Shown here: in pieces, positions 12,491 through 25,757 of the stretch
Numbering within the stretch: the stretch's first letter is position 1
How the letters are laid out: each line of letters begins with the position of its first letter
The notes under the pieces: model-generated
Seen by the model: only the letters and a program-made list of their open reading frames with translations
Database searches by the model: none
Told to the model about the DNA's origin: nothing
Translations under genes and position numbers: made by a program
Assembly: GCA_018292915.2 (NCBI GenBank)
Contig: JACVVK020000194.1
Span: 60,001-124,000 of the forward strand
DNA from: Batillaria attramentaria
Lineage: Eukaryota > Mollusca > Gastropoda > Batillariidae
Reading direction: 5' to 3'
DNA: 64,000 nt

Positions 12491-12691
12491 TTTCTCTCGT
12501 CTTGTATGGGCACCCACCGTCAATTTGTCCCGCCCCCTCAAAACCCCGCCTCCTCCCCCCCCCCTCCTCTCCATACACACACAACTTCAACTTCCCGCAC
12601 CTTTCTACACACATGAACATGACTTGCTTTTGTGAAGGGTTTAGCAGTGTGTTTTAGATATGCCACAAGAACATTGCAACAAAATCTAGGA

Positions 12692-12760
<69 letters not shown>

Positions 12761-12764
12761 TATT

Positions 12765-12836
<72 letters not shown>

Positions 12837-12852
12837 TTTTGTGTGTGTGTGT
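12692..12852 (+). repeat. Head-to-head (CA)n and (TG)n
   Basis: (CA) at 12692-12758, spacer CTGTATTGG, then (TG) at 12768-12832: the arms are reverse complements. Ends in TTTGTTTTG, (TG)n and a poly-G run to 12866. Confidence 0.96.
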
Positions 12853-12869
12853 GGGGGGGGGGGGGGTAT

Positions 12870-13585
12870 TTACAGCATGTCTAGGGATTTCATACGCAGC
12901 GTTAATGTTTAACGGGAATAGGGAGCATTTTCTTTAAAATCCGTATAGATCTATATCATGTAGCCTGTATTCCACGCTTTTTTTTTCTTTTTCTTTTTTA
13001 GCTCCTCTAGTCATGCCGCATTCGTCAGGACAGTACGGAATGTATCAACTACCACTGGTGACCGTGGCTGCGTTTTCCACGGCCATATTGATTACGAACT
13101 CTTTCGTAGTTTTTACCCCTCAAATGTTTCCCCATTCACACCACACAACAATCAATAAACGCAATTTCCCTTCCCCCCTTTTTCTCGCCACTGACTGAAA
13201 AAAGCCGCGCAGAAACTCGCGCCAGAAAGAGCAAAATAATCATCTTTACTGAGAGCGCGGTGGGCAGACCCGACTACTGCGGTGATGTTTTTTTTTTTTT
13301 ACCTTTTCGCGTTGTGTGATCGGTTGGTAGTCTTCTTCTGTTTCATTCACCCAATTCTCTCAAAGTTTTTTTTTTTTTTTCTCCGTCTTTTTCTTTATGC
13401 CTCGTTTTTGGATGCCCCTTTCATGTTACCGTTGAAGGACATGTACAGTGAAGCCTGTTCGGTTTTGCCCATCGCCAGATTGTCGGTGAAATACCGGGAA
13501 AATCGAAGTAACAGGTAATCACCATTTTTGTTGTCTTTTTCTTTGTGTTTGTTTGTTTCTTTCTTTGTTTCTTTCATTCTTTCTT
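12870..13585. other. No gene recognised
   Basis: T-rich runs (13285-13300, 13365-13380) and short frames only. 13760-14060 is G/T-rich low complexity; 14120-14515 and 15080-15275 show nothing. Confidence 0.6.
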
Positions 13586-13760
13586 GGGAGCCGGGGTGGT
13601 TGAATGGTAGAGCGTTGGACTTCTAATGCTCGGATCGTGAGTTCGCATCCCGGCTGGAGCCAAATATTTGTGCTGGCTTTTTCATCGTTGCCCCGTCTTT
13701 GATATCACCCTATGTGGTGGAAAAGGATGTTAAATCCCCAAACCCCCACCCCACCCCCTC
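13586..13760 (+). mobile_element. SINE A, full copy
   Basis: Head GGGAGCCGGGGTGGTTGAAT, both pol III boxes, body and CCCCACCC tail all present. Confidence 0.9.
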
Positions 13761-14059
13761 AGTCTTTTTTCTTGTATTCGTTTCTTTGCTGGGATTTCTT
13801 TTGTTTGTTTGGTTGTTGTTGTTGTTGTTTTTTTGGGGGGTTGAGGTTTTTGGTTGGTGTTTTTGTTCGTTTGTTTGTTTTTTAGTATGTTTTATTGGGA
13901 GGAGGGGGAGGGGCAGGGGGCGGCGACAACGGGGTTGGGTGTTGGAGCGGGTGGGAGGGGAGATGAGTTGGGGTAGATATGCAGTCTTCTCCAAATAGAA
14001 CTAAACTAAATCCACACAGTGAGCTGAAACAGAAATACGTGGAGGAGAAAAGAAAAGTT

Positions 14060-14118
<59 letters not shown>
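14060..14118 (+). repeat. (GTT)n microsatellite
   Basis: About 19 units. Other (GTT/TTG) runs: 20465-20477, 20721-20752, 58173-58204. Confidence 0.95.
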
Positions 14119-14119
<1 letters not shown>

Positions 14120-14515
14120 TCCATTTCGGAACCTCGGGCAAAGGTCCACTTCTTTGGACAAAACGTTTTGGAAGCGAAGTTTCCATTGAAGGGGCTGCTG
14201 CTACCATTTGTATGCTGACAGGTCATTCTGTTCTCTTGGTATCTATCATCACACCACTTAGACGCCTGGACAGTGACAGCGTCTGTAATTCTGGCACTGA
14301 GTCAACAGAAGCGTACTCGAAAACACAGCGACCACAAGGAGCGCTCCAGTGGTGTGATAACAATCGTAGAATTTGAATGTCCGACCGCTCGCGCAAACAT
14401 TGTATCGCATTAAGAGCTGTACTAATCATCATGATAGAGTATTTCGAGCGTACAGGCTCACTCACGAGCGAAACTGTTCGAAGATGAAGATGAAATTGGC
14501 CCGTTTAATCGTGGT

Positions 14516-14705
14516 CGGGACACTTGATATTTCTGCATGCTTGTGTACACGAGGGTAAGACAAACACCGTAGAGGAGTCTGCACGCGAATTTTATTCGAT
14601 CTGATGAGGGAACACCTCCAGCCGAATTCCTGCTCACTGAGGGAATCGAAACTCGTACCTCAGGATTTGCAAACCGGAATCTTTATCCACTAAACGAAAT
14701 TCCCT
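14516..14705 (-). mobile_element. SINE D, head and body
   Basis: Minus strand head GGAATTTCGTTTAGTGGATA and GAGTTTCGATTCCCTC, then a body whose end (CCTCGTGTACACAAGCATGC) recurs at 30145-30235. The head recurs at 63180-63256. Confidence 0.6.
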
Positions 14706-14748
14706 TTGTAGTTGATATTAATGGTAAAAGGTGCATTAATGTTCAGTG

Positions 14749-15075
14749 CGCCGCAAACTGAACCCAACACGCACGCTCACGTGAATCACACGCATTCTCT
14801 CACACACCGGGCATCAACACGAATGATGTGAAGGGCCAGCTCAGATATTAAGTTTCGGAATTGACAATTGCATCTCTTTTGAATCTTTGTGGGCGGAACA
14901 TATCCAGAGCAGTGGGGGGGGGGGGGGGGGGGGGGGGAGAGAAACCGGAGTGCCCGGAAAGATCCCCCAGCGACCGTCTCGAAGGAACGGTGCCACATAC
15001 TTCAGGAGAAAAATTCCGATGCCCCAAGTGGGACTGCAAGTCAATGTCACGTAAATCCTTCTCCCGTATCGGAGT
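14749..15075 (-). mobile_element. SINE B, diverged copy with a poly-G run
   Basis: 3' half and centre clear (CACGCTCACGTGAATCACAC, GGAGTGCCCGGAAAGATCCC); a 24-base G run at 14915-14938 interrupts it; the tRNA head is decayed. Confidence 0.75.
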
Positions 15076-15272
15076 GTGGAGGAATGGACAAAGTAACAGG
15101 ACAAGACATGCATAATGATATGGTGCAACAATAGCATTTAACAAGAACAACAAAAATACGATGAGCACAAACAGAAAAGAGAAACAACTTATAGATGTAC
15201 ATTGGCAGCAGCAAAACGAGCTTTAACGCACTCGGATGACATTCGCAAGTGTCGGAAACTGTGCAATGTAAT

Positions 15273-15554
<282 letters not shown>

Positions 15555-15929
15555 ACACTTGAACCTCAGCGTCGCGCACTGGTAGCAGGAGACGTTAATT
15601 CTTCACCACCGACCACCTACATGAAGCTCCCCGCATCGGGGTTTTTTTTTGTTGTTTTTTTTTTGGCTTTGTTTTGTTTTGTTTTTTTCAATTACAGGCT
15701 AACGCAATATTCGACAGGTTCCACTGTAGGCTCTCCCGCACTCTTGAAAAATCGACAGCCTGTGTTGTGTGACGGGGCCCGAGCCTCTCGACTCAATATC
15801 TGTTGTGACTGGTTGTCAAAATTTTCACACGCCGACAAAAGGGACCAGAATGACGCATTTCAGGTTTTCTCTCTCTTTTCTCCTCACTCCTTGTTCACTA
15901 CCACGCGCACGCGAAAGCTCGCACGCTAC

Positions 15930-16172
15930 CGCTCATGTTGCGCGAGATGCAGGCTTGGGAATTTTAAAGGAACCATTCCTAAAATCACTAGACTGCAGCG
16001 TCTAGCGGGTGTTGTGTGCTGCAGGAGAAGACTAGCCGCTTTCTCGCTCAGTGTCAAAACGCAAACTGAGCTGTGAAATCAGCCTCCCCTTTTATTTACT
16101 TTTATGCAGGTTTCAGGGACACTGAAAACTTTTCAGCTGTGACGGAGTTGACTGTGAATTTTGTACAGTCGG
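15930..16172 (+). repeat. Partial copy of the foldback-like element
   Basis: Matches 25595-25757, including CTCGCTCAGTGTCAAAACGC and AAACTGAGCTGTGAAATCAG, and ends with a variant of the right arm (GTGACGGAGTTGACTGTG). The left arm is not seen here. Confidence 0.6.
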
Positions 16173-16174
16173 AT

Positions 16175-17335
16175 TTGTTTGTTTGTTTGTTTGTTTGTTT
16201 TGTAACGCGCTGTCTGTGGCTTTTTGCCGAGATTGGAGACCTTTAAGCCAGCAGAAGGTTTCGCGCGACCCAACTATCATACGGAGTGAGCCAGTGTTAC
16301 GGCCACGTTAACCTCTTTTGGTGGTGTCTAACAACACAAATACAGTTACAGGGTCTCACAGGCTGGCGCTGAGCCAAAAGAAGGCTTCACGCGACTCGAA
16401 AATCGAGGAGTTGGCAAAGTGTAAAGTTGGCTGAGTAGTAAAACTTCAGGCGGTTTGAGTTTTTGCGGACGGCAGTGTATCGGATTCCGAACTCTACAAA
16501 TCATTTCCAGCGTGCATGCGCACAAACAAACGCAACTGTTGCAAAATATAAGTTGGACTCTGTGAAGCCACGTAATCTTGGGACATTCGCATTTAAGTTG
16601 CGCGAGGGACAGGCAAGGGAAACTTAAGAAGCAGGTTTCATGATGGGAGCAGAAAATCGAAGTGACCAATGGTAAAATGTGTCCAAATGCGCTGACCTTT
16701 TACCCTGGTGTGTGTTTGATGGCGGTAAACGATGGAACGCCACTTCACCATCGACCGTCACAATCATCAGAACGGGGGTGAATCAAGATGGCGGAGTTTT
16801 TCTGGTGCTGAGGACAAACGATTGGATGCAGTTTTACCAGTGGCTGTGCTGTGTCAGCAGGCGTACGGACACAAATTGACCGTGGGGTCATGTTTGGTGT
16901 TTATTTGAGGTACCCTGTTTGGCGAGTGTGCTAGTCTGTAGTGATTTTTGTTGTCATGAAAAAGTGTGATTTTCGCGATTTTTGTGTCATGTATGTCAAA
17001 GTGCATGCCAGGCGGTCACTAAAAGAGGCAAGCTGCCAGTGAAACTGGGACTTTTTGCACAGAGGTCGTACACAAGTGACGCAAGCGGATTTGTGTGAAC
17101 TGGCTCTCTGGCCCAAAGAGAAAGTAGACGTGCATTACTCCAGTGAGGCCTGAGCGGAAAGGAGACCAATTTTTTTTAAACCCTTGTCAGTTTCGTGCCT
17201 TTGAATGGTTTTGCGTGGTGAAAAAGGGCTGCTGTCACCAACCAACCACCCCCGCCATCTCCATTAACCCCGAGCGAAACATGCCGAATTCTGGTTTAGG
17301 GAGAGACGGTACTTTTCCTTCTTCTTTTACTTCTT
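16175..17335. other. Mostly unrecognised; one short inverted match
   Basis: 16925-16995 (minus) matches 22068-22140 (plus): AAAATCAC...CTTTTTC...GACA...AAAATCACTACA. Nothing else. 17435-17895 is also blank. Confidence 0.5.
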
Positions 17336-17378
17336 CTTCTGTTGTTGTTGTTGTTCTTCTTCTTCTTCTTCTTCTTCT

Positions 17379-17431
<53 letters not shown>
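17336..17431 (+). repeat. (TTG)n, (CTT)n, (CT)n
   Basis: Compound pyrimidine-rich run in three parts. Confidence 0.95.
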
Positions 17432-17433
<2 letters not shown>

Positions 17434-17896
17434 ATACGATTTACTCTCGCCTGCCCTCAGCCCCTCCCATCCTATTCTGGCGATCAATGAGCGACACAGA
17501 GAAGCTTTTCAACCGCCCCTCCGGGCCCCACAAGAGAAAAACCAACCCCTGCATTTAAAAAATCGAAAACAAAAATCCCGGGGCAGTAGAGGAGCGCTAT
17601 AGCCATCTGGTGTAAAATAAACTGCCGGCGCTTGCAAGCCCGCTTGTGTCCATTTTGTCGCCAAAAGCTCCCGTCATTCAGAGGACCGGCTGGGGAGAAG
17701 ATGGGTGCCTTTGTCTCCGCTTAACGACAAATATTAAGCACTATTAAGCGGAGGGCTAACAATATTAGGGGCGATCACTCAAGCGCCGGACATTGACGGT
17801 TGTGTAAATTCTCTCCTCCTGAAGTGTCTGTGTTTATTGATGTCGCGCTCCGCCTGTGTGGACGTGCTTGTGGCAGAGTGTCATCTTCGAGATTTT

Positions 17897-18230
<334 letters not shown>

Positions 18231-18369
18231 GCGCGTGCGCGTGTGTGTTTCTGTCTTATTCATACGTTTCCAAGTAGCTTTTGCTTTATCGGTTTGCTGT
18301 TCTTTGTTTCGTCTCCCCAAACGCAATCAACATCACCCCATCACTGAATCTCCATTGACCGATGACGTC

Positions 18370-18745
18370 ACGGCAGTGTGTTTTCGTGAACTCATACACC
18401 GCAGAGTGAGTTATGCCTTCCATAACCCACTTTTCCGTGCCCTATTTAATTACTTTATATGGACGAAAAGCACTGATACTGAACTGGAAATTTGCACTGG
18501 CGAGTGGTGTAAAGTCGTTTCACACATTTCATATCGCTCACGTGTACCCCCTTTTTTTAAAACCTTTTTCGGTTTTTGGCCCTGTATGCGAAAATCAGGC
18601 AAGATGAACGGTTCCTTGATGGCTCTTACTGCAGCAAACACGAGTATACTCAAAGTGCAACGCCCCCACTAAGCCAAATTTAAATCCATGCATAAATTAA
18701 GTATGATATTTTTAGTGAGACCAATGGTGCTCAACTCAACCCCAG
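18370..18745 (+). repeat. Dispersed repeat family G, copy 2
   Basis: Uninterrupted version of the 4.14-4.81 kb repeat, with CATTTCATATCGCTCACGTG, GGTTCCTTGATGGCTCTTAC and GCAAACACGAGTATACTCAA. Confidence 0.6.
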
Positions 18746-19250
18746 ACTCACTCGGTAAGGATTGAGTTAAACGCACGCCAAACCCTGACCAGCCCAGTAT
18801 CCCAGGACAGTGAGTGCCTCCCTCTGGAATGGTCTTCCTGTGTCCCTTGACTCCACCTGACGGTCTCCGCTGCACACCTGAGCAATGGAAAGGTGAGAGA
18901 TACGGTGACACCAAACCCTAGTTGAGTGACGCACTCAGATTACGGCAGTCAACCTAAAGCCCTACTTCAGATTACGGGGCTACCGTCCCGACACACTCTA
19001 CTGTCAGTGACACACTGATACAAAGCGCAACTTACTTCACCTGTACGATTGTTTTCTTCTTCTTCTTTTTCTTCCTTTTTATTTTTATTTTGTCTTCTTC
19101 TTCATTTTCTTCTCTTCTTTTTTTTTCAATTCTTTTCTGCTTCTGTTTTCTTCTCCTTCTTCTCATATATTTTTTCCTTCTTTTTTTTTTCTCTCTCTGT
19201 TTTTTTTTTTTTGTTTTTTTTACCTTTTGCAATTTTTTTTTCTGGCGGGG

Positions 19251-19281
<31 letters not shown>

Positions 19282-20369
19282 CGGGTCACCAAGTGGACGA
19301 ACTGACGCAACTGTTACACCGAGTTAAAGAAAAGCCCCGCCCCCTCTTCCCCCCCCCCCCACACACACCCCCCACACACCCCGCACCCCCCATCGCCATC
19401 CCCACCCCCAACCCCCCAAACACCCCCCCCCCCCCCCCTTTTTTTTTTTTTTTTTGCTTTTTAGTGTGTGTTTTGTTATGTTTCCGTGTGACGCGACTTC
19501 GAGACTTTAAAGACACCCCGTTTGGAAAATAGACTTTTAGCACAAAGTTACCGCCTCCTCTCAGGGCAACCTATTCACCCGAGGGGTGGGGGGGGGGGCG
19601 GAGGGGGAGGAGGATGGAAAGGGTTGGGGGGGGTACCTGATGGTCGGACGCTGACAGTGACGGTCATTAATCTCTTTCTAGTGTCTGTTTGTCAGCACAA
19701 CACACGACTATCGCACCCAGAAATCGCCGAGACAAATTTGTACGTGCCTGGAGACACCGGGCTCGAAGCGGCATGCCGCAGCTATCGACACGGAACACGA
19801 AGCACTATTCGCACGCACGATTGTTGTTGAATGGCTACCGGCACGCCGCGGGCCGGGTAGTTGTGAGATGTATGGTAAAACTGTAGCCAAGCGGTTGTAT
19901 GGAGTTGTACTTTGTATTTATTTTTGTTTCTTTTCGTTCATCCCTCTGTGGTGTATCTGTGACGCAATGTCTTGTCTGTCGTAGTGGTCTGTCTGTGACG
20001 TAATGTGTATGATGTCAGTCTAGTAACTTGCGCGTGTGACGCATTGTGACGTTGTCTCAGTATTTTGGTGTCGTCAACTACTGTTTCTCACATTTGAGAG
20101 AGACCATCTTTTGTACCTTGAGTTGAATAAGCGCCATCGCAAAATGTTTTGTCATGTGCACGCGACTGCCTTCATGGCATGGGTAACTATTTTGGAGGTT
20201 TCTGGAACTTTCGTTAAATTTTGTTTCAACAGGTCAGGCCAGTGGTCGGGTCAGGGAAATGTCAGAGCAGGCCATATGCGGTTATAGCACGTAGGCTTGT
20301 TGCTATTTATAGCTAGCGCTTGCTGGCGGCGATCACAGGGTAAGAGAAGAGAGATCGAGGTGTCTTAAC

Positions 20370-20370
<1 letters not shown>
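18745..20370. other. No gene recognised outside low-complexity DNA
   Basis: Includes the listed T, G and C runs at 19.04-19.46 kb and a G-rich stretch at 19585-19635. 20760-21488 and 21806-22189 are also blank. Confidence 0.6.
19040..19460 (+). repeat. Pyrimidine-rich TTC/T tract, poly-G, poly-C, poly-T
   Basis: TTC/T-rich 19040-19240, G run 19250-19280, C-rich 19340-19438, T run 19439-19456. Confidence 0.9.
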
Positions 20371-20460
<90 letters not shown>

Positions 20461-20721
20461 AATGTTGTTGTTGTTGTTTCTTTCTTTCTTTATTTATTTG
20501 TTTCAGTTAGTTTGGTTTTTCGATTTTGTTTTGTTTTGTTTCGTTTTGTTTGTATTTTTTTGTGTGTTTTTGTTTTGTTTTGTTGTTTATTGTTGTTGGT
20601 TGTTGTCTTTGTTGTTGTTGTTGTCGTTGTTTGGTGTTTTTTGTGTGTTTCCGTTTGTTTGTTTGTTTGTTTGTTTGTTTAGGTTTTGTTTTGTGTTTTT
20701 TTTGGGGGGGAGGTTTGGTGG

Positions 20722-20753
<32 letters not shown>

Positions 20754-20760
20754 AAAATTC
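20370..20760 (+). repeat. (GT)n and G/T-rich DNA
   Basis: (GT) 20370-20456, then TTG/TTTG-rich DNA to 20752. Confidence 0.95.
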
Positions 20761-21489
20761 GCAAACATCGTCAGACTATCGACACGTGGGGCTATTAAGA
20801 CGTCACCTGGTAAAAACATGTCCAAAGTTTGGCTCTCTCGACATTCCCATCTCGAGTGCCATGCACACAGGGTGGGGCCAGCCACTCGTCTCCTCTTGTA
20901 AGTACAGACATAAGCATACACATAAAACAGCCCCATGCTTCGATATATCTACCTGTGCCGCTGTCAAAAAGTTCTGCTTTCTTGATTTTGTCAGTGGGTG
21001 ATCAAGAAAATCAATCAACGAGTAATAAAGAAAAAAGAAAAGAAATTCTCCTCTGACACAAAAAATCCCGTTTGAGCCTAAACGCGAATATCCACCCGAG
21101 TTTTTTGCAAACCGCCCTTCCACCCGTGTCCGATTTCCTTTTCAAATCTACTCGAACTGGCGGCGGGAGTTACGCCCCTTACTAGTCTTTAAACCGCAAT
21201 TTACGACAAGGGTACGGCGCAGTAAAACAGCTGTAAACCATTCTCGCCCCAGCGTCGGGAGAAAATTCAGTAAATCGTTTATATACAACGTGAGAGGATT
21301 GTAGTCAGGAGATTGGCCTGAATCATGCAGAGCAGTCCTCTGGCTTGATGGTTTCTGTTCTCACTTCACTCCTGCCCAGTGCCTGAGGTGGTGGTCACGA
21401 CGTGGTCACTAGGGTAGGTAGGTTGGACCACTGCTTTCGCATTTCATGCGGATAGTTGACGAACGTTTGACCTCTTGCCTTACTGACTG

Positions 21490-21805
21490 ACTGACTGACC
21501 TTACTTACTTACTTAGGCCCATGGTTCCGAGTGGAGCATAGGCCATCGACGACCCTTCGCCATCGCACTCTGTTCTGGGCTGTTTTTGCCACTCCAGTCC
21601 AGTTGGTCCCCTGCTTATATAGCTCTACCTCAGTGTCCCGCCTCCAGCTGTTGCGAGGCCGGCCTCTCTTCCTTTTCCCCTGCGGGTTCCATGTCAGGGC
21701 TTGGCGTGTGGTGCTGGATGCTGGCTTCCTGAGGGTGTGTCCAATCCAGGCCCACTTTCTCCGCAGGATCTGCTTGGCCCCTTGCCTTGGCGGGAGTTTA
21801 AAAAA
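21490..21805 (-). mobile_element. 5'-truncated RTE LINE fragment
   Basis: Minus strand encodes QILRRKWAWIGHTLRKPASS, LTWNPQGKRKRGRPRNSWRR and QNRVRWRRVVDGLCSTRN, homologous to the C-terminus of the RTE at 31.5-34.8 kb. The 3' tail is (TAAG)n on that strand (21490-21517). The different tail and sequence suggest a related but separate subfamily. Confidence 0.88.
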
Positions 21806-22189
21806 TGCCAAAACACTAGCTGTTTTGTTGTTGTTGTTTCGGTTTGTTGTTGCTGGTCAAAGAATTACGAATTAGTATTATTATCGAATTATCAAAATGC
21901 CCATATAGTCCTTATTAGAATCAGGCATCATACCTACATACCTACATGCATACATACATGTACGTACAGACATATAGACAAACATACTTGCTTACATGCT
22001 TAACATGCATACCACATGCTGGAACATGATACAACTGTAACCGACAGACATGCACCTTGCCCCCATCAAATACAAAAATCACGAAGATCACGCTTTTTCT
22101 TGACAGCTAAAATCACTACAAACTGGCACACTGGCAAAACAGGATCCTTCGAATCAACACTGTACTTGACCCCACGGTCAATTTGTGTC

Positions 22190-22650
22190 GTTGTGCCTGT
22201 TGTGGTTGTTGTTTGTTTTGTGTGGTCGTTTTTTGTTCATTTGTTTGTTTGTTTGTTTGCCCTTGTTTTTTGCTCGTTTCTTTGTTTGTTTATTGTTGTT
22301 GTTGTTGTTTTGTATATTTGGTTGTTTGTTTTTTTGTTTTGTTTTTGGTTTTTGGGTGTTTTGTTTGTTTTTTGGGTTTTTTTTTGGGGGGGGGGGATGG
22401 GTTGGGGGGGGGGTGGTTTGGGGGTTGGGTTTTTGTTTTGCTCTGTTTTGTTTTGTATTTTGTGGTTGGTTTTTGTTGTTGTTGTTGTTGTTTTGTTTTT
22501 GGGTTTTGTTTGTTTGTTTGTTGTTGCTGTTTTTTGTTGTTGTTTTTTTGTTTTCTTGGGGGGGGGTTGTTTTTTGTTTTTTGTTTGTTTGTTTGTTTTT
22601 TTTGTGTTTTTTTTTTTGTTTTTTTTTTTTTTTGGGGGGGGGGGTGTTAT
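22190..22650 (+). repeat. G/T-rich low-complexity block
   Basis: TTTG and TTG units with four G runs (22385-22396, 22405-22413, 22557-22567, 22633-22644). Long open frames here are low-complexity artefacts. Confidence 0.93.
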
Positions 22651-23968
22651 AGCTGTGTGAACAGGGACCTGTTTGTGTAGCTTGTCCATTATCGTCGAGG
22701 TTACATCGAATACGGCCGACATTACGTGACGTCACACGCCATTTCCTTAGAATCATATCGCAGAACCAACACCGATAACAATGTTAACTCGCAAAATCCG
22801 AGAGTTGACATCGTCAGTTCCCTTAAATCCACACAGAGTTACCACTAAGTCAGTCTCTCCAAGCTTTTCTACTAGCCCCTTGTACGCGTCTCGTCCTTTC
22901 TCACGAGTCCAAGGGGGAAGAAGTCAGTTAGTCCATCGCGTCAGCCGTCGATCGCTGGCCCGAAGTTAAGCGGAAGAAGAAATCCTGCGGCCCTCGGGTT
23001 GACGCTATGGTCTGTAAGGTTGTCGCCACGTACATGATGAATGGCGAGGCCGCTTTGATGTGTTTTTCTACCCGGTCCATGTCATCCCATCGCCACCCCT
23101 TCACCGGGCGTCGGGTTACGGGTGGGGGGGACACCGGAGCCATTGTTACGTCCGGTGTCGGGGGAAATTTACACCCCTTGTAAGTTTACCCCCCCCCCCT
23201 CCTCCCCAGTCTCACCCAACATCCTCTGTTCGACGAGATTCTAAGGTGAAGGTATCCGAGAATATGTCCTCTCAAGCGGAAAGCAAACTACAAAGCAAAA
23301 GCAAAATCGTGAACAGAAACAAACAACAGAAGCAAATACATAAATAAACAAACAGACAAAAATCGTGCTGAAATGAGTTAGGTGCAACAATAAAGAAATC
23401 CACTGGACAAAGTCCAGCACATGCAATACGAACATGACGTATGATTATGCTGACGTCATTTTTTGCCTGTGAGTTCGCCTCGAGCGTTTACCGCAACCTG
23501 CTTCCCTTCTACAACCAGGAGCAAACTACTCACAGCACCGGTGGAAGAAAACATGGCCTCCAATTTGGCGGCAACGGCTGCCATTGACAGCAGAGACACA
23601 ATTTACACGCTCGGTTGCTTCCCTTTAAACTTCCACACAGACAGAGGGCGCTGTACGTCATTAACGGGGATGGCGCGCGCGACGGTTGGCCATTGTCGGT
23701 GAATCTTCCGCTGGTTTGGACTTGGCATAAGAACATAGCAAGGTGGAGAGAGAGACACGTGTTTTTGGTGAGTGTTAGAATCATCGCCGGACTGTGTTTC
23801 GTTTCGTCTCGAGCTTGTAAATGGCCCGATACACATCTGCATCTGCATTAGCATGATTTGTCCAGTATGAGCAGACAGTTGTGATGTAGATTACAGCCTG
23901 TGTGGTTCGTCTTTGCATGTACGCCTGTTTTGCAGTATGTCTGAATAGGGAGTGAAGGAGCGGGCGAG

Positions 23969-24024
<56 letters not shown>

Positions 24025-24276
24025 AATTTTAATGTATTGTATTGTCACTGTGCGTCTGAGCAGATCTGAAATTTCCCCTCACAGGAGTAATGCTAGTCCA
24101 GTTTCTGTTTAGGCCAGAATGCCACTTCACCCAAATCCGCTCGCGTCACCTTTGCCTCTCTTGTTCGAATCAATATAATTATTCCTCCTCCTCCCTCCCC
24201 CCCCCCCCCCCTTTTGCGAAACTTAAACGAAGTGCAACAAAATCAACCAATCAATCAATCTTCCACGCACGCACGT

Positions 24277-24356
<80 letters not shown>

Positions 24357-24690
24357 TGTCGGCAGGCTGCAGTACAGTACAAACAAGAACGAAATACACT
24401 CGTCAATGGCCGCGCTTCCAACATCCACATTAAAGCTGTACTCTAGGTTCACTTTACAGGGTATCCCCGCCGGTATGTTCACAGTTTACGACAACATCAC
24501 TGGAAGCCCTGAATGGGACATTTTACGTACACCGTGTATGGAAGGCGTGCGTCGGATGAGAGATGCTACCATGGTGATGGGGTCCTTTAAAGCCCCAATC
24601 CGCTTCTCTGGCATGCAACATTGCTGTCGATTTTTTTTTATGCAGTGCATCTTACTCCTTGCTTCAAAACAAATCAGTTATGTCGAGAGA
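22651..24690. other. No gene recognised
   Basis: Short open frames without splice context or domain. Listed (GT)n and (CA)n lie at 23971-24350. Confidence 0.55.
23971..24350 (+). repeat. (GT)n, then (CA)n
   Basis: (GT) 23971-24020 and (CA) 24277-24350; the 250 bp between show only a C-run. Confidence 0.95.
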
Positions 24691-25400
24691 TAACATTACA
24701 GACCAGAGAGGCATTGTTGCCCTAGGTAAATATTATGAAGCGAAGATATCTCAAAACGACCTGTGGGTAATAAAATCATGAAGACACACATGCATATAAA
24801 CAGACCATTACAGACGTATTATTGCCCCAAGGCGTATGAAGCTAAGACGCTGACCGGGACTAGACAAAGCTTCTAAAAATAGCCACCAATCAGTGCCGTC
24901 TAGCTAGTCCTCAGTCTGCAACCAAATAACGTCGACTGCTCAGGGCCCGTATGTCGAAGTCGAGGTTAATTTAACCCAAGGCTACGGACCTAACCCAGAG
25001 TAGGACAACAGAAACCCCCAATTAAAAATTAAATTAAAGAGAGAGAGAGAGAAAAGAAAGACAAAAATCCTTCTATAACGGCATAGGCATCTTGCTGGAA
25101 TGGACCCGCTTCCTGATTTAAAACACACAAAAAAACCCAGAAAATTTAACCCTTGAGCTAGTTTAGTTCGAGGTTAGACTCTAACCCGGGGCTAAACGCC
25201 CTAACCCCGGGCCCAGAACGCGGTCTACTTCTACAACAGCTAATGCGCCGGCCAGAGTCACGACAGTGTTCTCAGATGCTGTACTGTGACCCGAGTGACT
25301 GATTCTGACGCACAGAGTCAACGCAATAAATGAAACGTATTTCCGCACGCTGATGTACGCCTATCATACGTGAGACTTTAAAAGGTCTGCAATCACAGCA
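24690..25400 (+). repeat. Family E, copy 2 (split by MITE M1)
   Basis: Left part ends at 24943, right part resumes at 25214 and runs to about CATACGTGAG (25375). Contains CAAAGCTTCTAAAAATAGCC and CCACCAATCAG. Confidence 0.7.
24944..25213 (+). mobile_element. MITE M1, copy 2 (inside family E)
   Basis: 270 bp, flanked by CAG at 24941-24943 and 25214-25216. The host repeat has an unfilled copy at 27733-27750 with one CAG, so the 3 bases are a target duplication. The right inverted repeat is shortened. Confidence 0.9.
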
Positions 25401-25467
25401 AAAAGCCGCAAACATTGCGGTTTTTTTTTTTTTTTTTTTGGTTTTTTTTTTTTAACTGCGACGTCTT

Positions 25468-25757
25468 CGACTGTGCATAATCCAGGCAACTCTGTCACAG
25501 TTGCAGAGTTTTCAGCGCTTCGGGGACCCTTATAAAACCAGAGCACGAAGTTTGCCGTGACATTATTTGGCTTTTGGTCAGTGAGCGAGACACATCGCTA
25601 CAGTGTCTAGCGGATGTTGAGTGCTGCACGATCTTTCTCGCTCAGTGTCAAAACGCAAACTGAGCTGTGAAATCAGGCTGCCCTTGGCTTTTATTGGGGT
25701 TTCAGGGACGCTGAAAACTCTGCAATTGTGACAGAGTTGACTGTGCTTGCACGGTCG
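25468..25757. mobile_element. Foldback-like element with long inverted ends
   Basis: 290 bp. The left end reads CGACTGTGCA and later CAACTCTGTCACAGTTGCAG; the right end is its near inverse (CTGCAATTGTGACAGAGTTG ... TGCACGGTCG). The inverted arms are about 50 bp. The inner part (about 25595-25757) matches 15985-16170, so at least one other partial copy exists. Confidence 0.6.

Noticed and set aside
22016..22756. Long Val/Phe/Cys-rich and Lys/Asn/Gln-rich frames
   Set aside because: Low-complexity G/T-rich DNA; open on both strands, no domains.
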